DNA from: Clostridia bacterium
GTDB taxonomy: Bacteria > Bacillota > Clostridia > Oscillospirales > Butyricicoccaceae
NCBI GenBank assembly: GCA_017394205.1
Contig: JAFOPS010000113.1
Location: 1-36,189, forward strand
Direction: 5' to 3'
Length of the DNA: 36,189 bases
The notes under the pieces were generated by a model. The model was not told the origin of the DNA. It saw nothing but the letters and a program-made list of their open reading frames with translations, and did not search any database. This document shows, one piece after another, positions 6,504-13,842 of this stretch. The number at the start of each line of letters is the position of its first letter. The stretch's first letter is position 1. Both the position numbers and the translations under genes were made by a program.

Positions 6504-7289
6504 TCAGCTCTGATGGCTCGGCCGGTCGGGCCGCAGCTTGCGGCAGTATTGCGTGCAGAGCTTGTCGGTACAGTTGGCGCAGGTCAGCGCTTCGTTGGAA
6601 TGCTCCCAGAACCGCTCCGGATACATCATGATGCACAGCTCCCACACCAGCCACACGGCGAAGGCCATCAGGATCAGGCTTTGCGAGTAAAAGCCCCGCA
6701 AAAGCAGCATCGGGGTGAACATCATCAAATGATCCCAGTTGAAGATCCGGCAGGTGGTGCAGCAGCGGTTTTTCATAATCAGGCGGAACGGGCACCACAC
6801 CAGCACACAGATCAGGTCGCACACATAGCAGCCGATGGTGATAAGAAACAGGGCGATGTCGTTGAGCACGTGAAAATGCCGCAGTATGCACAGCGCGGCA
6901 ATGGCCAGAAACCAGATGAGAAAGACCTTGTAGGCCGCCTTGGTGGTATCGATGATATGGCGGCGCAGCGCCTGATAATTGATGGCCTGCTTGATGGGCT
7001 GAAAGCGAATGCGGAACAGCTTCTGCGACCCGAGGGGCAGCGAGTTTTTGACCGGGATCAGCTGCCACAGCATATCAAACACCCACACCAGCCACAGCAG
7101 GTGAAAGGGGGAGAGCTTCCGGAAAAAATTCCAGCCCCGCAAAACCTCTGCCCGGGAGGGATCCCGCAGCAGCAGAAGGGCGCTGACGGCGAAGATCACG
7201 ATCCGGCAGACCAGGCGGACGATATATTGTTTTCGCAGCGGCGAGGCCTTTTGCGACCCCGCGGAAGGGCAGTCATCTCGCTGACGCAT
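6504..7289 (-). CDS. Conserved-looking membrane protein with two cysteine clusters, function unknown
   Basis: I do not recognise a named family. The 261-residue protein has an N-terminal basic segment and then about five or six hydrophobic spans (around VRLVCRIVIFAVSALLLL, FHLLWLVWVFDML, VFLIWFLAIAALCIL, IALFLITIGCYVCDLICVLVW, LILMAFAVWLVWELCIM). It has two cysteine-rich stretches predicted outside the membrane: NRCCTTCRIFNWD in the middle and CANCTDKLCTQYC near the C-terminus. These could bind a metal or an Fe-S cluster. The ATG at 7289 has AAAGGAGG upstream; upstream in-frame codons lie in the promoter region. The gene is divergent from spo0A and has a MerR-like promoter layout. Confidence 0.7.
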   Translation of the reverse strand: MRQRDDCPSAGSQKASPLRKQYIVRLVCRIVIFAVSALLLLRDPSRAEVLRGWNFFRKLSPFHLLWLVWVFDMLWQLIPVKNSLPLGSQKLFRIRFQPIKQAINYQALRRHIIDTTKAAYKVFLIWFLAIAALCILRHFHVLNDIALFLITIGCYVCDLICVLVWCPFRLIMKNRCCTTCRIFNWDHLMMFTPMLLLRGFYSQSLILMAFAVWLVWELCIMMYPERFWEHSNEALTCANCTDKLCTQYCRKLRPDRPSHQS

Positions 7290-7325
7290 AGGCGGCCTCC
7301 TTTGAGGATTTCCTATTATTCTATT

Positions 7326-7356
7326 ATTATAGTACCATATTTTTGAAATATGGCAA
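7326..7356 (-). promoter_or_regulatory. Promoter with 19-bp spacer and central perfect palindrome (MerR-like layout)
   Basis: Read leftward: TTGCCA (-35, 7351-7356), a 19-base spacer, TATAAT (-10, 7326-7331). A perfect dyad, CCATATTT-TTG-AAATATGG (7335-7353), fills the spacer. Over-long 19-20 bp spacers filled by an operator palindrome are the hallmark of promoters controlled by MerR-family regulators. No MerR gene is in the window. Confidence 0.55.
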
Positions 7357-7452
7357 GAGAAATTCCCCTGTTGGATTTTTGAAAAGGCAAAAGAGAAAGA
7401 CCGACAAAAAGGGCCGTTTTTCCCGGAATCCGGAGAAAAACGGGTCTGTTTT

Positions 7453-7469
7453 TGTCGAAAAATGTCGAA
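7453..7469 (+). promoter_or_regulatory. Two tandem Spo0A binding sites (0A boxes)
   Basis: TGTCGAA occurs at 7453-7459 and again at 7463-7469, both exact matches to the Spo0A recognition heptamer. Their starts are 10 bp apart, so they lie on the same helix face. The first is preceded by TT, matching the extended form TTTGTCGAA. They lie upstream of spo0A itself, indicating autoregulation. They also lie in the shared intergenic region with the divergent membrane-protein gene. A weaker TTTGTCGGT on the minus strand (7400-7408) may be a third site. Confidence 0.75.
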
Positions 7470-7508
7470 AAAAGTCTGACGGTTTTCGCAGAAAATCAAA
7501 AAACTGCA

Positions 7509-7537
7509 TTGTAATGTGTGGAAGAATGTGATATTTT
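7509..7537 (+). promoter_or_regulatory. Putative promoter of spo0A
   Basis: TTGTAA (7509-7514), a 17-base spacer and TATTTT (7532-7537), with an extended -10 TG at 7529-7530. Each hexamer matches 4 of 6. No clear sigma-H promoter (AGGA...GAAT) was found, so the developmental promoter is not identified. Confidence 0.45.
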
Positions 7538-7578
7538 ATACATGCAAGAAAGAAAAAACAAGCAGGAGGTAGCAAGTC

Positions 7579-8352
7579 ATGACGACCCAGCAAATCAAAG
7601 TGATCATCGCAGACGACAACAGAGAGTTCTGCGCGCTTTTGCAGGAACAGCTTCGCAGACATGAGGGGATCGAGATCACGGCAACGGTGCGGGACGGACT
7701 TGCGCTGCTTCGGGAGACCCAGCGGCAGACGCCGGATGTGATCATCACAGACGCCGTGCTGCCGCAGAAAGACGGACTTGCCGCGATCCGGGCCATCCGG
7801 GAGATGGACCTGAGCAGACAGCCGGCCTTTTTCGTGCTCTCGTCCTTCTCCAGCGATGTGCTCATGGCAGAGGCCATGGCACTGCAGGTGCAGTATTTCA
7901 CTGCAAAGCCATGTGACTTTACAGACCTTGCAAACAGAGTTGCCGATCGCCAATTTATTACCGGGAATTTCTCTGCGGCAAAGGCGCCCTCGCCGGAGCT
8001 GGAGCTGGAGATGCGCGTGACGCAGGTGATCCACGACGTGGGCGTGCCCGCGCACATCAAGGGGTACCAGTATCTCCGGGAATCCATCATCATGGCAGTG
8101 GAGGATCTGGATGTGATCAACGCCATCACCAAGGTGCTGTATCCCACGGTGGCGAAGCAGTATAAAACCACCAGCTCCCGGGTGGAGCGCGCCATCCGCC
8201 ACGCCATCGAGGTGGCATGGGACCGGGGCGACGTGGAGACGCTCAACGAGTATTTCGGCTATACGGTTTCCAACGCCAAGGGCAAGCCCACCAATTCCGA
8301 GTTCATCTCCATGATCGCCGACCGGATCCGCCTGGAGCGCCGGGTCGGCTGA
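7579..8352 (+). CDS. spo0A: Sporulation master regulator Spo0A
   Basis: This 257-residue response regulator has an N-terminal receiver (about 5-125; acidic pair D12-D13, phospho-acceptor D58 in VIITD, Lys in TAKPCD). A linker leads to the Spo0A-specific C-terminal DNA-binding domain (about 145-255). The most conserved parts are present: [26 protein letters not shown] and the recognition helix [16 protein letters not shown]. When phosphorylated it switches on sporulation genes and represses abrB-type genes by binding TGTCGAA boxes; two such boxes lie upstream. GCAGGAGG precedes the ATG. Unusually, no spoIVB gene precedes it; in most Firmicutes spoIVB and spo0A are adjacent. Confidence 0.97.
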   Translation: MTTQQIKVIIADDNREFCALLQEQLRRHEGIEITATVRDGLALLRETQRQTPDVIITDAVLPQKDGLAAIRAIREMDLSRQPAFFVLSSFSSDVLMAEAMALQVQYFTAKPCDFTDLANRVADRQFITGNFSAAKAPSPELELEMRVTQVIHDVGVPAHIKGYQYLRESIIMAVEDLDVINAITKVLYPTVAKQYKTTSSRVERAIRHAIEVAWDRGDVETLNEYFGYTVSNAKGKPTNSEFISMIADRIRLERRVG

Positions 8353-8368
8353 GACGCCGCATTGCCCC

Positions 8369-8397
8369 TTGTAATTTTCTGCCAGAGGCTTTATAAT
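8369..8397 (+). promoter_or_regulatory. Sigma-A promoter of the carD-like gene
   Basis: TTGTAA (8369-8374), 17-base spacer, TATAAT (8392-8397), 26 bases before the start codon. The -10 is a perfect consensus hexamer. Confidence 0.78.
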
Positions 8398-8423
8398 AAA
8401 AGCAAGCGGAAAAGGAGGGGCAT

Positions 8424-8903
8424 ATGTATCACGTAGGAGACCGTGTCGTGCATCCCCTGCACGGAGCCGGGACGATCAGCGCGATCACACAGCGGAAGAC
8501 CGACGGAAAGCTTCGGCAGTATTATGCCCTTACGCTGGTCTCCGGCAGCCTGCAGATCCTTTTGCCCTGCAACACCTGCGAAGCCATCGGGGTGCGGCCT
8601 GTCCGCAGCGCCGCCGAGCTGGAAGCGCTGGTGGCTTCGTTCCCCACGGTCCGTGCCGACGAGCCCGTCGGCTGGAACAGGCGGTATCGGGAAAACATGC
8701 TCCGCATCCGCACGGGGGACCCGGCGCAGGTGGCGCAGGTGGTCCGCGGCCTTGCCCTGCGCGGACGGGAGCATCAGCTTTCGGCGGGGGAGCAGCGGAT
8801 GCTGACGTCGGCGAAAAAGATCCTTGCTTCCGAGCTTGCCCTTGTCCTTGAACTCTCGCTGTGGGAAGCCGAAGGACTTTTGACGCCGCTTGGAGAGCCG
8901 TGA
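8424..8903 (+). CDS. CarD/CdnL-family RNA-polymerase-binding regulator
   Basis: This 159-residue protein has an N-terminal Tudor-like RNA-polymerase-interacting domain (about 1-60). It begins YHVGDRVVHPLHGAGTI, the standard opening of CarD/CdnL/TRCF-RID proteins. A helical C-terminal domain (about 70-155) ends in LTSAKKILASELALVLELS, which matches the DNA-contacting helices of CdnL. Family members bind the RNA polymerase beta subunit and stabilise open promoter complexes. AAGGAGG precedes the ATG. It has its own promoter and terminator and is followed by ispD, an arrangement often seen in Firmicutes. Confidence 0.9.
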   Translation: MYHVGDRVVHPLHGAGTISAITQRKTDGKLRQYYALTLVSGSLQILLPCNTCEAIGVRPVRSAAELEALVASFPTVRADEPVGWNRRYRENMLRIRTGDPAQVAQVVRGLALRGREHQLSAGEQRMLTSAKKILASELALVLELSLWEAEGLLTPLGEP

Positions 8904-8911
8904 GCACATTC

Positions 8912-8938
8912 GCCGGGGCCATTGTGCCCCGGCTTTTT
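8912..8938 (+). terminator. Intrinsic terminator between carD-like gene and ispD
   Basis: GCCGGGGC (8912-8919) pairs with GCCCCGGC (8926-8933), loop CATTGT, followed by TTTTT. It ends one base before the ispD ribosome site, so ispD expression must rely on readthrough or on a promoter inside the carD-like gene. Confidence 0.85.
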
Positions 8939-8949
8939 CGGAGGATGCT

Positions 8950-9672
8950 ATGAAACTGTTCGGGAAAAAAGAGAAGCCCATTCCCTTCGTCACCGCCGTG
9001 ATCCTGGCGGCCGGGGCCTCGCGCCGCATGGGCGGAGAGAACAAGCAGATGATGGAGCTGGGCGGGATCCCCGTACTGGGGCGGTCGATGCTGGCCTTTG
9101 AGGGCAGCCCGTATATCCGCGAGATCATCGTGGTGGCCGCGGAGGATCAGGTGGTGACCTATGCCGAGCTGGGCGCGGCGCTGAAGATCGGCAAGCTGAC
9201 CAAGGTGATCCGCGGCGGGCAGACCCGGCTGGAGAGCGCCTATCTTGGCGCCTGCGAAGCGTCGGAGGAGGCAAAATATCTTGCCGTGCACGACGGCGCA
9301 CGCCCGCTGGTCACACAGAAGATCATCGCGGATTGCTGTGAAGCCGCATTCCTTCACACCGCAGCTGCCGCAGGCGTTCCGGTGAATGATACGATCAAGG
9401 AAGTCGACAAAAAGCGCTGCGTGGTCAAAACTGTCGACCGGGAAAATCTCATGGCGATGCAGACGCCGCAGGCGGCAGACAAGGCGCTGCTTTTGGCGGC
9501 GCTGCAGAGCGCGAAGGACGCCGGCGCGGCGGTCACCGACGAGTGCGCCGCGTTGGAGCGCCTGGGCGTGCGGCCCTATATCAGCGCCGGGTCTTACGAA
9601 AACATCAAGCTGACCACGCCTGCCGACCTTGCAGTGGCGCAGGCGATCTTTGAAAGGAGGGGAGAGCTGTGA
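8950..9672 (+). CDS. ispD: 2-C-methyl-D-erythritol 4-phosphate cytidylyltransferase
   Basis: This 240-residue enzyme makes CDP-methylerythritol in the MEP isoprenoid pathway. The nucleotide-binding N-terminus [15 protein letters not shown], the VHDGARPLV segment, QTPQA and [11 protein letters not shown] are all characteristic. GGAGG lies 5 bases before the ATG at 8950, which places the start after the upstream terminator; in-frame codons further upstream would run through that hairpin. Its stop overlaps the GTG start of ispF by 4 bases, so the two are translationally coupled. Confidence 0.96.
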   Translation: MKLFGKKEKPIPFVTAVILAAGASRRMGGENKQMMELGGIPVLGRSMLAFEGSPYIREIIVVAAEDQVVTYAELGAALKIGKLTKVIRGGQTRLESAYLGACEASEEAKYLAVHDGARPLVTQKIIADCCEAAFLHTAAAAGVPVNDTIKEVDKKRCVVKTVDRENLMAMQTPQAADKALLLAALQSAKDAGAAVTDECAALERLGVRPYISAGSYENIKLTTPADLAVAQAIFERRGEL

Positions 9673-10145
9673 CGCGGATCGGATGTGGTTACGACGTCCA
9701 CCGTCTCACCGAGGGGCGAAAGCTCATTCTCGGCGGGGTGGAGATCCCCTTTGAAAAGGGACTTTTGGGTCACAGCGACGCCGACGTACTGCTCCATGCC
9801 GTTACCGACGCCCTGTTCGGCGCGGCCGCCATGGGTGATATCGGCTCTCATTTTCCCGACAGCGACCCCGCCTACCGGGGCGCAGACAGTCTGATGCTGC
9901 TGCGCCTGTGCGCGGAGGAGCTGAAGCGGGCCGGCTGGCAGGTGGTCAACGTGGATTCCGTTTTGATCGCTCAGCGCCCCAAAATCGCGCCCTACGTCCC
10001 TGCCATGCGGGGGAACATCGCCGCCGCGCTGGGGATCGCCGTCGACCGGGTGTCGGTGAAGGGCAAGACCGAGGAGGGGCTCGGCTTCACCGGGACCGGC
10101 GAGGGAATGGCGGCCCAGGCGGTCTGCCTGATCGAAAAAGATTGA
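9669..10145 (+). CDS. ispF: 2-C-methyl-D-erythritol 2,4-cyclodiphosphate synthase
   Basis: This 158-residue enzyme forms the cyclic diphosphate of the MEP pathway as a homotrimer with zinc. The metal ligands are in GYDVHRL (Asp9, His11) and in the [26 protein letters not shown] segment. The C-terminal [22 protein letters not shown] is typical. The start is GTG within GTGA, overlapping the ispD stop. A strong terminator follows 14 bases after the stop. Confidence 0.97.
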   Translation: MTRIGCGYDVHRLTEGRKLILGGVEIPFEKGLLGHSDADVLLHAVTDALFGAAAMGDIGSHFPDSDPAYRGADSLMLLRLCAEELKRAGWQVVNVDSVLIAQRPKIAPYVPAMRGNIAAALGIAVDRVSVKGKTEEGLGFTGTGEGMAAQAVCLIEKD

Positions 10146-10159
10146 TCCCAGCCAAACGG

Positions 10160-10185
10160 GAGCGGCGTTTCGCCGCTCTTTTTTT
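10160..10185 (+). terminator. Intrinsic terminator after ispF
   Basis: GAGCGGCG (10160-10167) and CGCCGCTC (10171-10178) form a perfect 8-bp stem with loop TTT and seven following T residues. Confidence 0.92.
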
Positions 10186-10214
10186 CGTCCGAAGAAAAGA
10201 ACGGGAAGACGCCG

Positions 10215-10229
10215 CCATGCATAGCATGG
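10215..10229 (+). promoter_or_regulatory. Perfect 15-bp palindrome upstream of the DUF3343 gene
   Basis: CCATGC-ATA-GCATGG is a perfect dyad 21 bases before the GTG start of the DUF3343-like gene. It could be an operator for a dimeric regulator; no regulator gene is adjacent. Confidence 0.35.
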
Positions 10230-10250
10230 AGCGAAGGGAAGTGTCTGTTC

Positions 10251-10502
10251 GTGTACTGTGTGATCCTGTTCCGCTCCTTGACCGACGTGCAGCGGGCCGC
10301 CGCGCTTTTGCGGCGCAGCGGTCTTTCCGCCGAGCCGCTCCGACTGCCCACCGCGCTGGCCCGCGGCTCCTGCGCCCAGGGGATCCGCCTGCGGGAGAGC
10401 TATCTCGCCGCTGCCATGGAGCGTTTGGAAAAAAGCGCCGTCCGCATCACGGGCGTTTACGACGTCCTGCCGGACGGCCGCTATCGGGAGGTGCTGTGGT
10501 GA
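10251..10502 (+). CDS. DUF3343 protein (putative Se/S carrier-like)
   Basis: This 83-residue protein matches the DUF3343 layout: an opening strand YCVILFRSLTDVQRAAALL, a central conserved cysteine in RGSCAQGIRL (Cys41, equivalent to the SSCG motif), and a C-terminal strand GVYDV. The family is named putative Se/S carrier because of its likeness to YedF/TusA-type proteins and its frequent pairing with cysteine desulfurases. Here the stop overlaps the desulfurase start (GTGA), supporting the idea that it accepts sulfur or selenium from that enzyme. The start is GTG with GGGAAG upstream. Confidence 0.75.
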   Translation: MYCVILFRSLTDVQRAAALLRRSGLSAEPLRLPTALARGSCAQGIRLRESYLAAAMERLEKSAVRITGVYDVLPDGRYREVLW

Positions 10503-11632
10503 TCTACCTGGATTCCGCTGCCACCACTCTGCAAAAGCCGCCCGCCGTCAGCCGCGCCGCCGCGCGGGCCGTGAGCACCTGTGCCAATCCGGGCCGCTCG
10601 GGCCACCGGCCGGCTTTGCGGGCGGCCGAGATCGTTTACGACTGCCGGGAAGAGGCGGCTGCTTTTTTCGGGATCGAGCGTCCCGAGCGGGTGGTCTTTA
10701 CGCAAAATGCCACCCACAGCCTGAATCTTGCCATAAAAAGTCTGCTGCACGGCGGCGGGCACGCCGTGATCTCCGGCTACGAGCACAATTCTGTGGTGCG
10801 TCCGCTGGAGGCGCTGGCAGAGCGGGGCGTCACCTATACGACGGCGGTCTCTCCGCTGTTTGACCCTGCTGCGGTCTGCCGCGCCGTGGAGGCCGCCCTC
10901 CGCCCCGACACCCGCTGCGTCATCCTCAATCATGTTTCCAACGTTTTCGGCTTTATCCTGCCGCTGGAGCAGATCGACGATCTGTGCGCCGAAAAGGGGC
11001 TTCCGCTTATCGTGGACGCCTCGCAATCGGCAGGTGTGCTGCCGCTGGACGTGCGCACGCTTCGCGCGGCGGCCTTCGTTTGCATGCCGGGCCATAAGGC
11101 ACTTTACGGACCGCAGGGGACGGGAATTCTGCTTTGCTGTCAAGATAAAAACCTTTACAGCCTGATCGAGGGCGGGACCGGCAGCCTGTCGCTGGAGACC
11201 CGCCAGCCGGACTTTTTGCCCGACATGCTGGAAAGCGGGACCCTCAACGTCCCGGGCATCGCCGGTCTGCGGGAGGGGATCCGCTTCGTTGCCCGGGAGC
11301 GGGAGGCGATCTGCCGCCGGGAGGCGCGGCTGCTCCGCCGGGCGGCGGAGGGCCTTTCTCAGCTTCCCGAGCTGGAGGTCTATTGCTCCGACTCCTGCCA
11401 ATCCGGGGTGCTTTCGTTCCGCAGCAGACGGATCGATCCCTCCGACCTGTGTCAGATGCTTGCCGGGCGAGGCGTGTGTCTGCGGGGAGGCCTCCACTGT
11501 GCGCCGCTGGCGCACCGCAGCGGCGGAACGCTGCCGGAAGGGACGGCCCGCCTGAGCGTTTCGGCCTTCACGACTCCGGCGGAGGTCGAAAAATTCCTTC
11601 AGATTCTAAAGGAATTGTTAAAATCCGCGTAA
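10499..11632 (+). CDS. PLP-dependent cysteine desulfurase (SufS/class V aminotransferase family)
   Basis: This 377-residue enzyme removes sulfur from cysteine, giving alanine and a protein persulfide. The family start IYLDSAATTLQKPP is present. The PLP lysine is Lys200 in PGHKALYGPQGTG. The catalytic cysteine is Cys334 in RGGLHCAPLAH. The sequence resembles the subgroup of cysteine desulfurase-family proteins found beside DUF3343 genes, rather than the IscS or SUF-operon enzyme, and no Fe-S scaffold genes are nearby. GTG at 10499 is the start, overlapping the DUF3343 stop by 4 bases. The substrate acceptor is probably the neighbouring DUF3343 protein (inference). Confidence 0.9.
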   Translation: MIYLDSAATTLQKPPAVSRAAARAVSTCANPGRSGHRPALRAAEIVYDCREEAAAFFGIERPERVVFTQNATHSLNLAIKSLLHGGGHAVISGYEHNSVVRPLEALAERGVTYTTAVSPLFDPAAVCRAVEAALRPDTRCVILNHVSNVFGFILPLEQIDDLCAEKGLPLIVDASQSAGVLPLDVRTLRAAAFVCMPGHKALYGPQGTGILLCCQDKNLYSLIEGGTGSLSLETRQPDFLPDMLESGTLNVPGIAGLREGIRFVAREREAICRREARLLRRAAEGLSQLPELEVYCSDSCQSGVLSFRSRRIDPSDLCQMLAGRGVCLRGGLHCAPLAHRSGGTLPEGTARLSVSAFTTPAEVEKFLQILKELLKSA

Positions 11633-11657
11633 AACGCAAAAAACCTGCCGTTCGCTA

Positions 11658-11686
11658 TTGAAAAAACGCCGTCTTTTTGTTAGTAT
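11658..11686 (+). promoter_or_regulatory. Sigma-A promoter heading the cdaA operon
   Basis: TTGAAA (11658-11663), 17-base spacer, TAGTAT (11681-11686), about 40 bases before the cdaA start. The -35 matches 5 of 6 and the -10 matches 4 of 6. The region is AT-rich, unlike its surroundings. Confidence 0.65.
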
Positions 11687-11725
11687 TATTACAAGAATAA
11701 TAATCTATTGCAAAGGAAAGCGGCT

Positions 11726-12574
11726 ATGAGTGTTTGGGAATCCATCGTCAATTCTGCAAAACTGGCCACACTGTGGGATGTATTCGACATCCTGATCGTG
11801 GCCTTTTTGTTTTACCGTTTGATCCGGTTTTTGCGGAACACCGGCGCACGCAAGCTGATCTATGGGCTGATCATCCTGCTTCTGCTGCTGGAGTTTTCCG
11901 ATCTTGCGGAGCTCCACGTGACCCATTTCATCATGGAAACGGTGATGCAGTTCGGTCTGCTGGCGCTGGTGATCATCTTCCAGCCGGAGCTGCGGAAGAT
12001 GTTGGAGCAGTTCGGAAGCAACCGCATCGCCCGCTTCTTCTCCGACAGCAGGAAGCAGCAGAAAAACGTCACCGACGCCGTGATCGTCCAGACCATCGAG
12101 GCGGTGAACGCCCTGTCCTGGACCAAGACCGGCGCGCTGATCATCTTCCAGCGCAACGACCCGCTTACCGACATCATCAACACTGGCACCACCATCAACG
12201 CCGACGTCAACGCCGAGCTTCTGAAAAATCTTTTTTACAACAAAGCGCCGCTGCATGACGGGGCCGTCATCGTGGCAGAGGGGCGGATCGTGGCCGCGGG
12301 CTGCATCCTTCCGCTGAGCGGGAAGCAGAACATCAGCAAGGACCTGGGCACCCGCCACCGGGCCGGCCTGGGGCAGAGCGAGCATTACGATTCCCTTTCG
12401 GTGATCGTTTCCGAGGAGACCGGCTCGATCTCACTGGCCGAGGCCGGCGTGCTCAAGCAGCATCTGGCGCCCGAGACGCTGGAGCGCCTGCTGACGGCAA
12501 AGCTGATGCCCGAGGAAGACGCCGAGGATAAACGTACGCTGGTACAACGGATAAGGGGGCTGCTCCGCAAATGA
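11726..12574 (+). CDS. cdaA: Membrane diadenylate cyclase CdaA (c-di-AMP synthase)
   Basis: This 282-residue protein joins two ATP molecules to make the second messenger c-di-AMP, which controls potassium and osmolyte balance and cell wall homeostasis. Three N-terminal membrane spans (about 15-85; ILIVAFLFYRLIRFL, LIYGLIILLLLLEF, FGLLALVIIF) precede the DAC domain. The DAC domain carries the two signature motifs DGA (Asp178 in LHDGAVIV) and RHR (210-212 in GTRHRAGLG). AAAGGAA precedes ATG 11726. Its stop overlaps the cdaR start by 4 bases, the usual cdaA-cdaR arrangement. The glmM gene that commonly follows is missing here. Confidence 0.97.
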   Translation: MSVWESIVNSAKLATLWDVFDILIVAFLFYRLIRFLRNTGARKLIYGLIILLLLLEFSDLAELHVTHFIMETVMQFGLLALVIIFQPELRKMLEQFGSNRIARFFSDSRKQQKNVTDAVIVQTIEAVNALSWTKTGALIIFQRNDPLTDIINTGTTINADVNAELLKNLFYNKAPLHDGAVIVAEGRIVAAGCILPLSGKQNISKDLGTRHRAGLGQSEHYDSLSVIVSEETGSISLAEAGVLKQHLAPETLERLLTAKLMPEEDAEDKRTLVQRIRGLLRK

Positions 12575-13842
12575 AATGGATCAAAGAACATGACGTGGTT
12601 TTGCGGGTGTTTGCCCTGCTGCTGGCCGCCGTGCTGTGGGTCTATGTGATGAGCGCCCGCAACACCGACAAAACGGTGGAATACCGCAACATTCCCGTCC
12701 AGCTCGACGGGCTGGACCAGCTTGCTCAAAACAATCTGGTGATCCTCAGCGGGAGCAGCAGCACGGTGTCCGTCAAGGTGACGGGCGCTTTCAACAGCGT
12801 GCTGGACATGAGCGAAGAGTATATCACCGCCACCGCCAGCGTGGGCTCCATCATCGAGCCGGGGACCTATTCTCTCAATTACCGCGTGGTGGTAGACGCT
12901 TCGGGCGTCACGCTTTCACAGAAAAACCCCTCCAAGATCGAGGTGGTGGTGGACAGCATGTCCGCCGTTTCCGTCCCCGTTGAGGTAGAGCTCACCGGGA
13001 CGCCCGCCGGGGGGCTTACCGTCGCCGATTATTCCGTTTCGCCCGACGCCGTCGTGGTGCGCGGCGCAGAAAGCCTTCTGAAGCAGATCAAAAAGGCCAA
13101 GGTCGTTTACGACGTCAGCGGCCTTACCCGCAGCACCCAGACCAGCGTGAGCTACACGCTGCTGGACGCTCAGGACAACGAGGTCACGGGCACGCATGTG
13201 ACGGCGGATTCGCCCTCTACCATGCTGGCGCTCACGGTGAAGCAGAACGGCGCCATCCCGCTGACGGTGCGCTTTACCAACGGCGAGCACATCACCGAGC
13301 GGATGATCGACTACAGGATCGAGCCCCAGGAGCTTGCGCTCACGGGCGATCCCGACGCCATCGCCGTGCTCAACCAGATCGAGCTGGGCACCATCGACCT
13401 CCAGGAGTTGGAGGACGAGGGAACGATGATCTATACGATGCCCATCATGCTGCCAAACGGCGTGCTGTCTGAGGAGGATATCCCCTCCGAGGCCACCGTG
13501 ACGCTGACGCTGGACGGATACGCCTTCCGGGAAATGATCGTTTCTCAGAGCCGGATCCGGGAAGACGAGCTGCTGACTTATCCCGAGCAGACCGTCACCT
13601 TCCGCGTCTTCGGACCCGAAAACACGGTGGCTCAGTTGAAGGAGGACGACTTCATTCTGACCCCGGAATACGAGCTTATGTCGCTTGCGGCGGGGGAGAA
13701 CAGGCTGCGCTGCACGGTTGAAACCAACGTGCGGGGGATTTATATCTATCCCGGCGTCGAGATCGTTGCGCAGATCCCGGCAGAGGCGCTGGAGGCGGCG
13801 CGCAATCCTTCGGCCCCCGTCGAAACGCCTCCCGAGCCATGA
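12571..13842 (+). CDS. cdaR: CdaR/YbbR-domain regulator of the diadenylate cyclase
   Basis: This 423-residue protein has one N-terminal membrane anchor (about 8-29; VVLRVFALLLAAVLWVYVM) and several extracytoplasmic YbbR repeats. The repeats are recognisable by recurrent segments such as RNIPVQLDG, SVPVEVELTG, IPLTVRFTNGE and TVTFRVFGPE. In Bacillus and Listeria CdaR binds CdaA and modulates c-di-AMP synthesis. It is translationally coupled to cdaA through ATGA, and its own stop overlaps the next gene in the same way. Confidence 0.92.
   Translation: MKWIKEHDVVLRVFALLLAAVLWVYVMSARNTDKTVEYRNIPVQLDGLDQLAQNNLVILSGSSSTVSVKVTGAFNSVLDMSEEYITATASVGSIIEPGTYSLNYRVVVDASGVTLSQKNPSKIEVVVDSMSAVSVPVEVELTGTPAGGLTVADYSVSPDAVVVRGAESLLKQIKKAKVVYDVSGLTRSTQTSVSYTLLDAQDNEVTGTHVTADSPSTMLALTVKQNGAIPLTVRFTNGEHITERMIDYRIEPQELALTGDPDAIAVLNQIELGTIDLQELEDEGTMIYTMPIMLPNGVLSEEDIPSEATVTLTLDGYAFREMIVSQSRIREDELLTYPEQTVTFRVFGPENTVAQLKEDDFILTPEYELMSLAAGENRLRCTVETNVRGIYIYPGVEIVAQIPAEALEAARNPSAPVETPPEP

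Noticed and set aside
11633..11725. Possible c-di-AMP (ydaO-type) or other riboswitch ahead of cdaA
   Set aside because: The leader is too short (about 40 bases after the predicted promoter) and shows none of the conserved aptamer segments.
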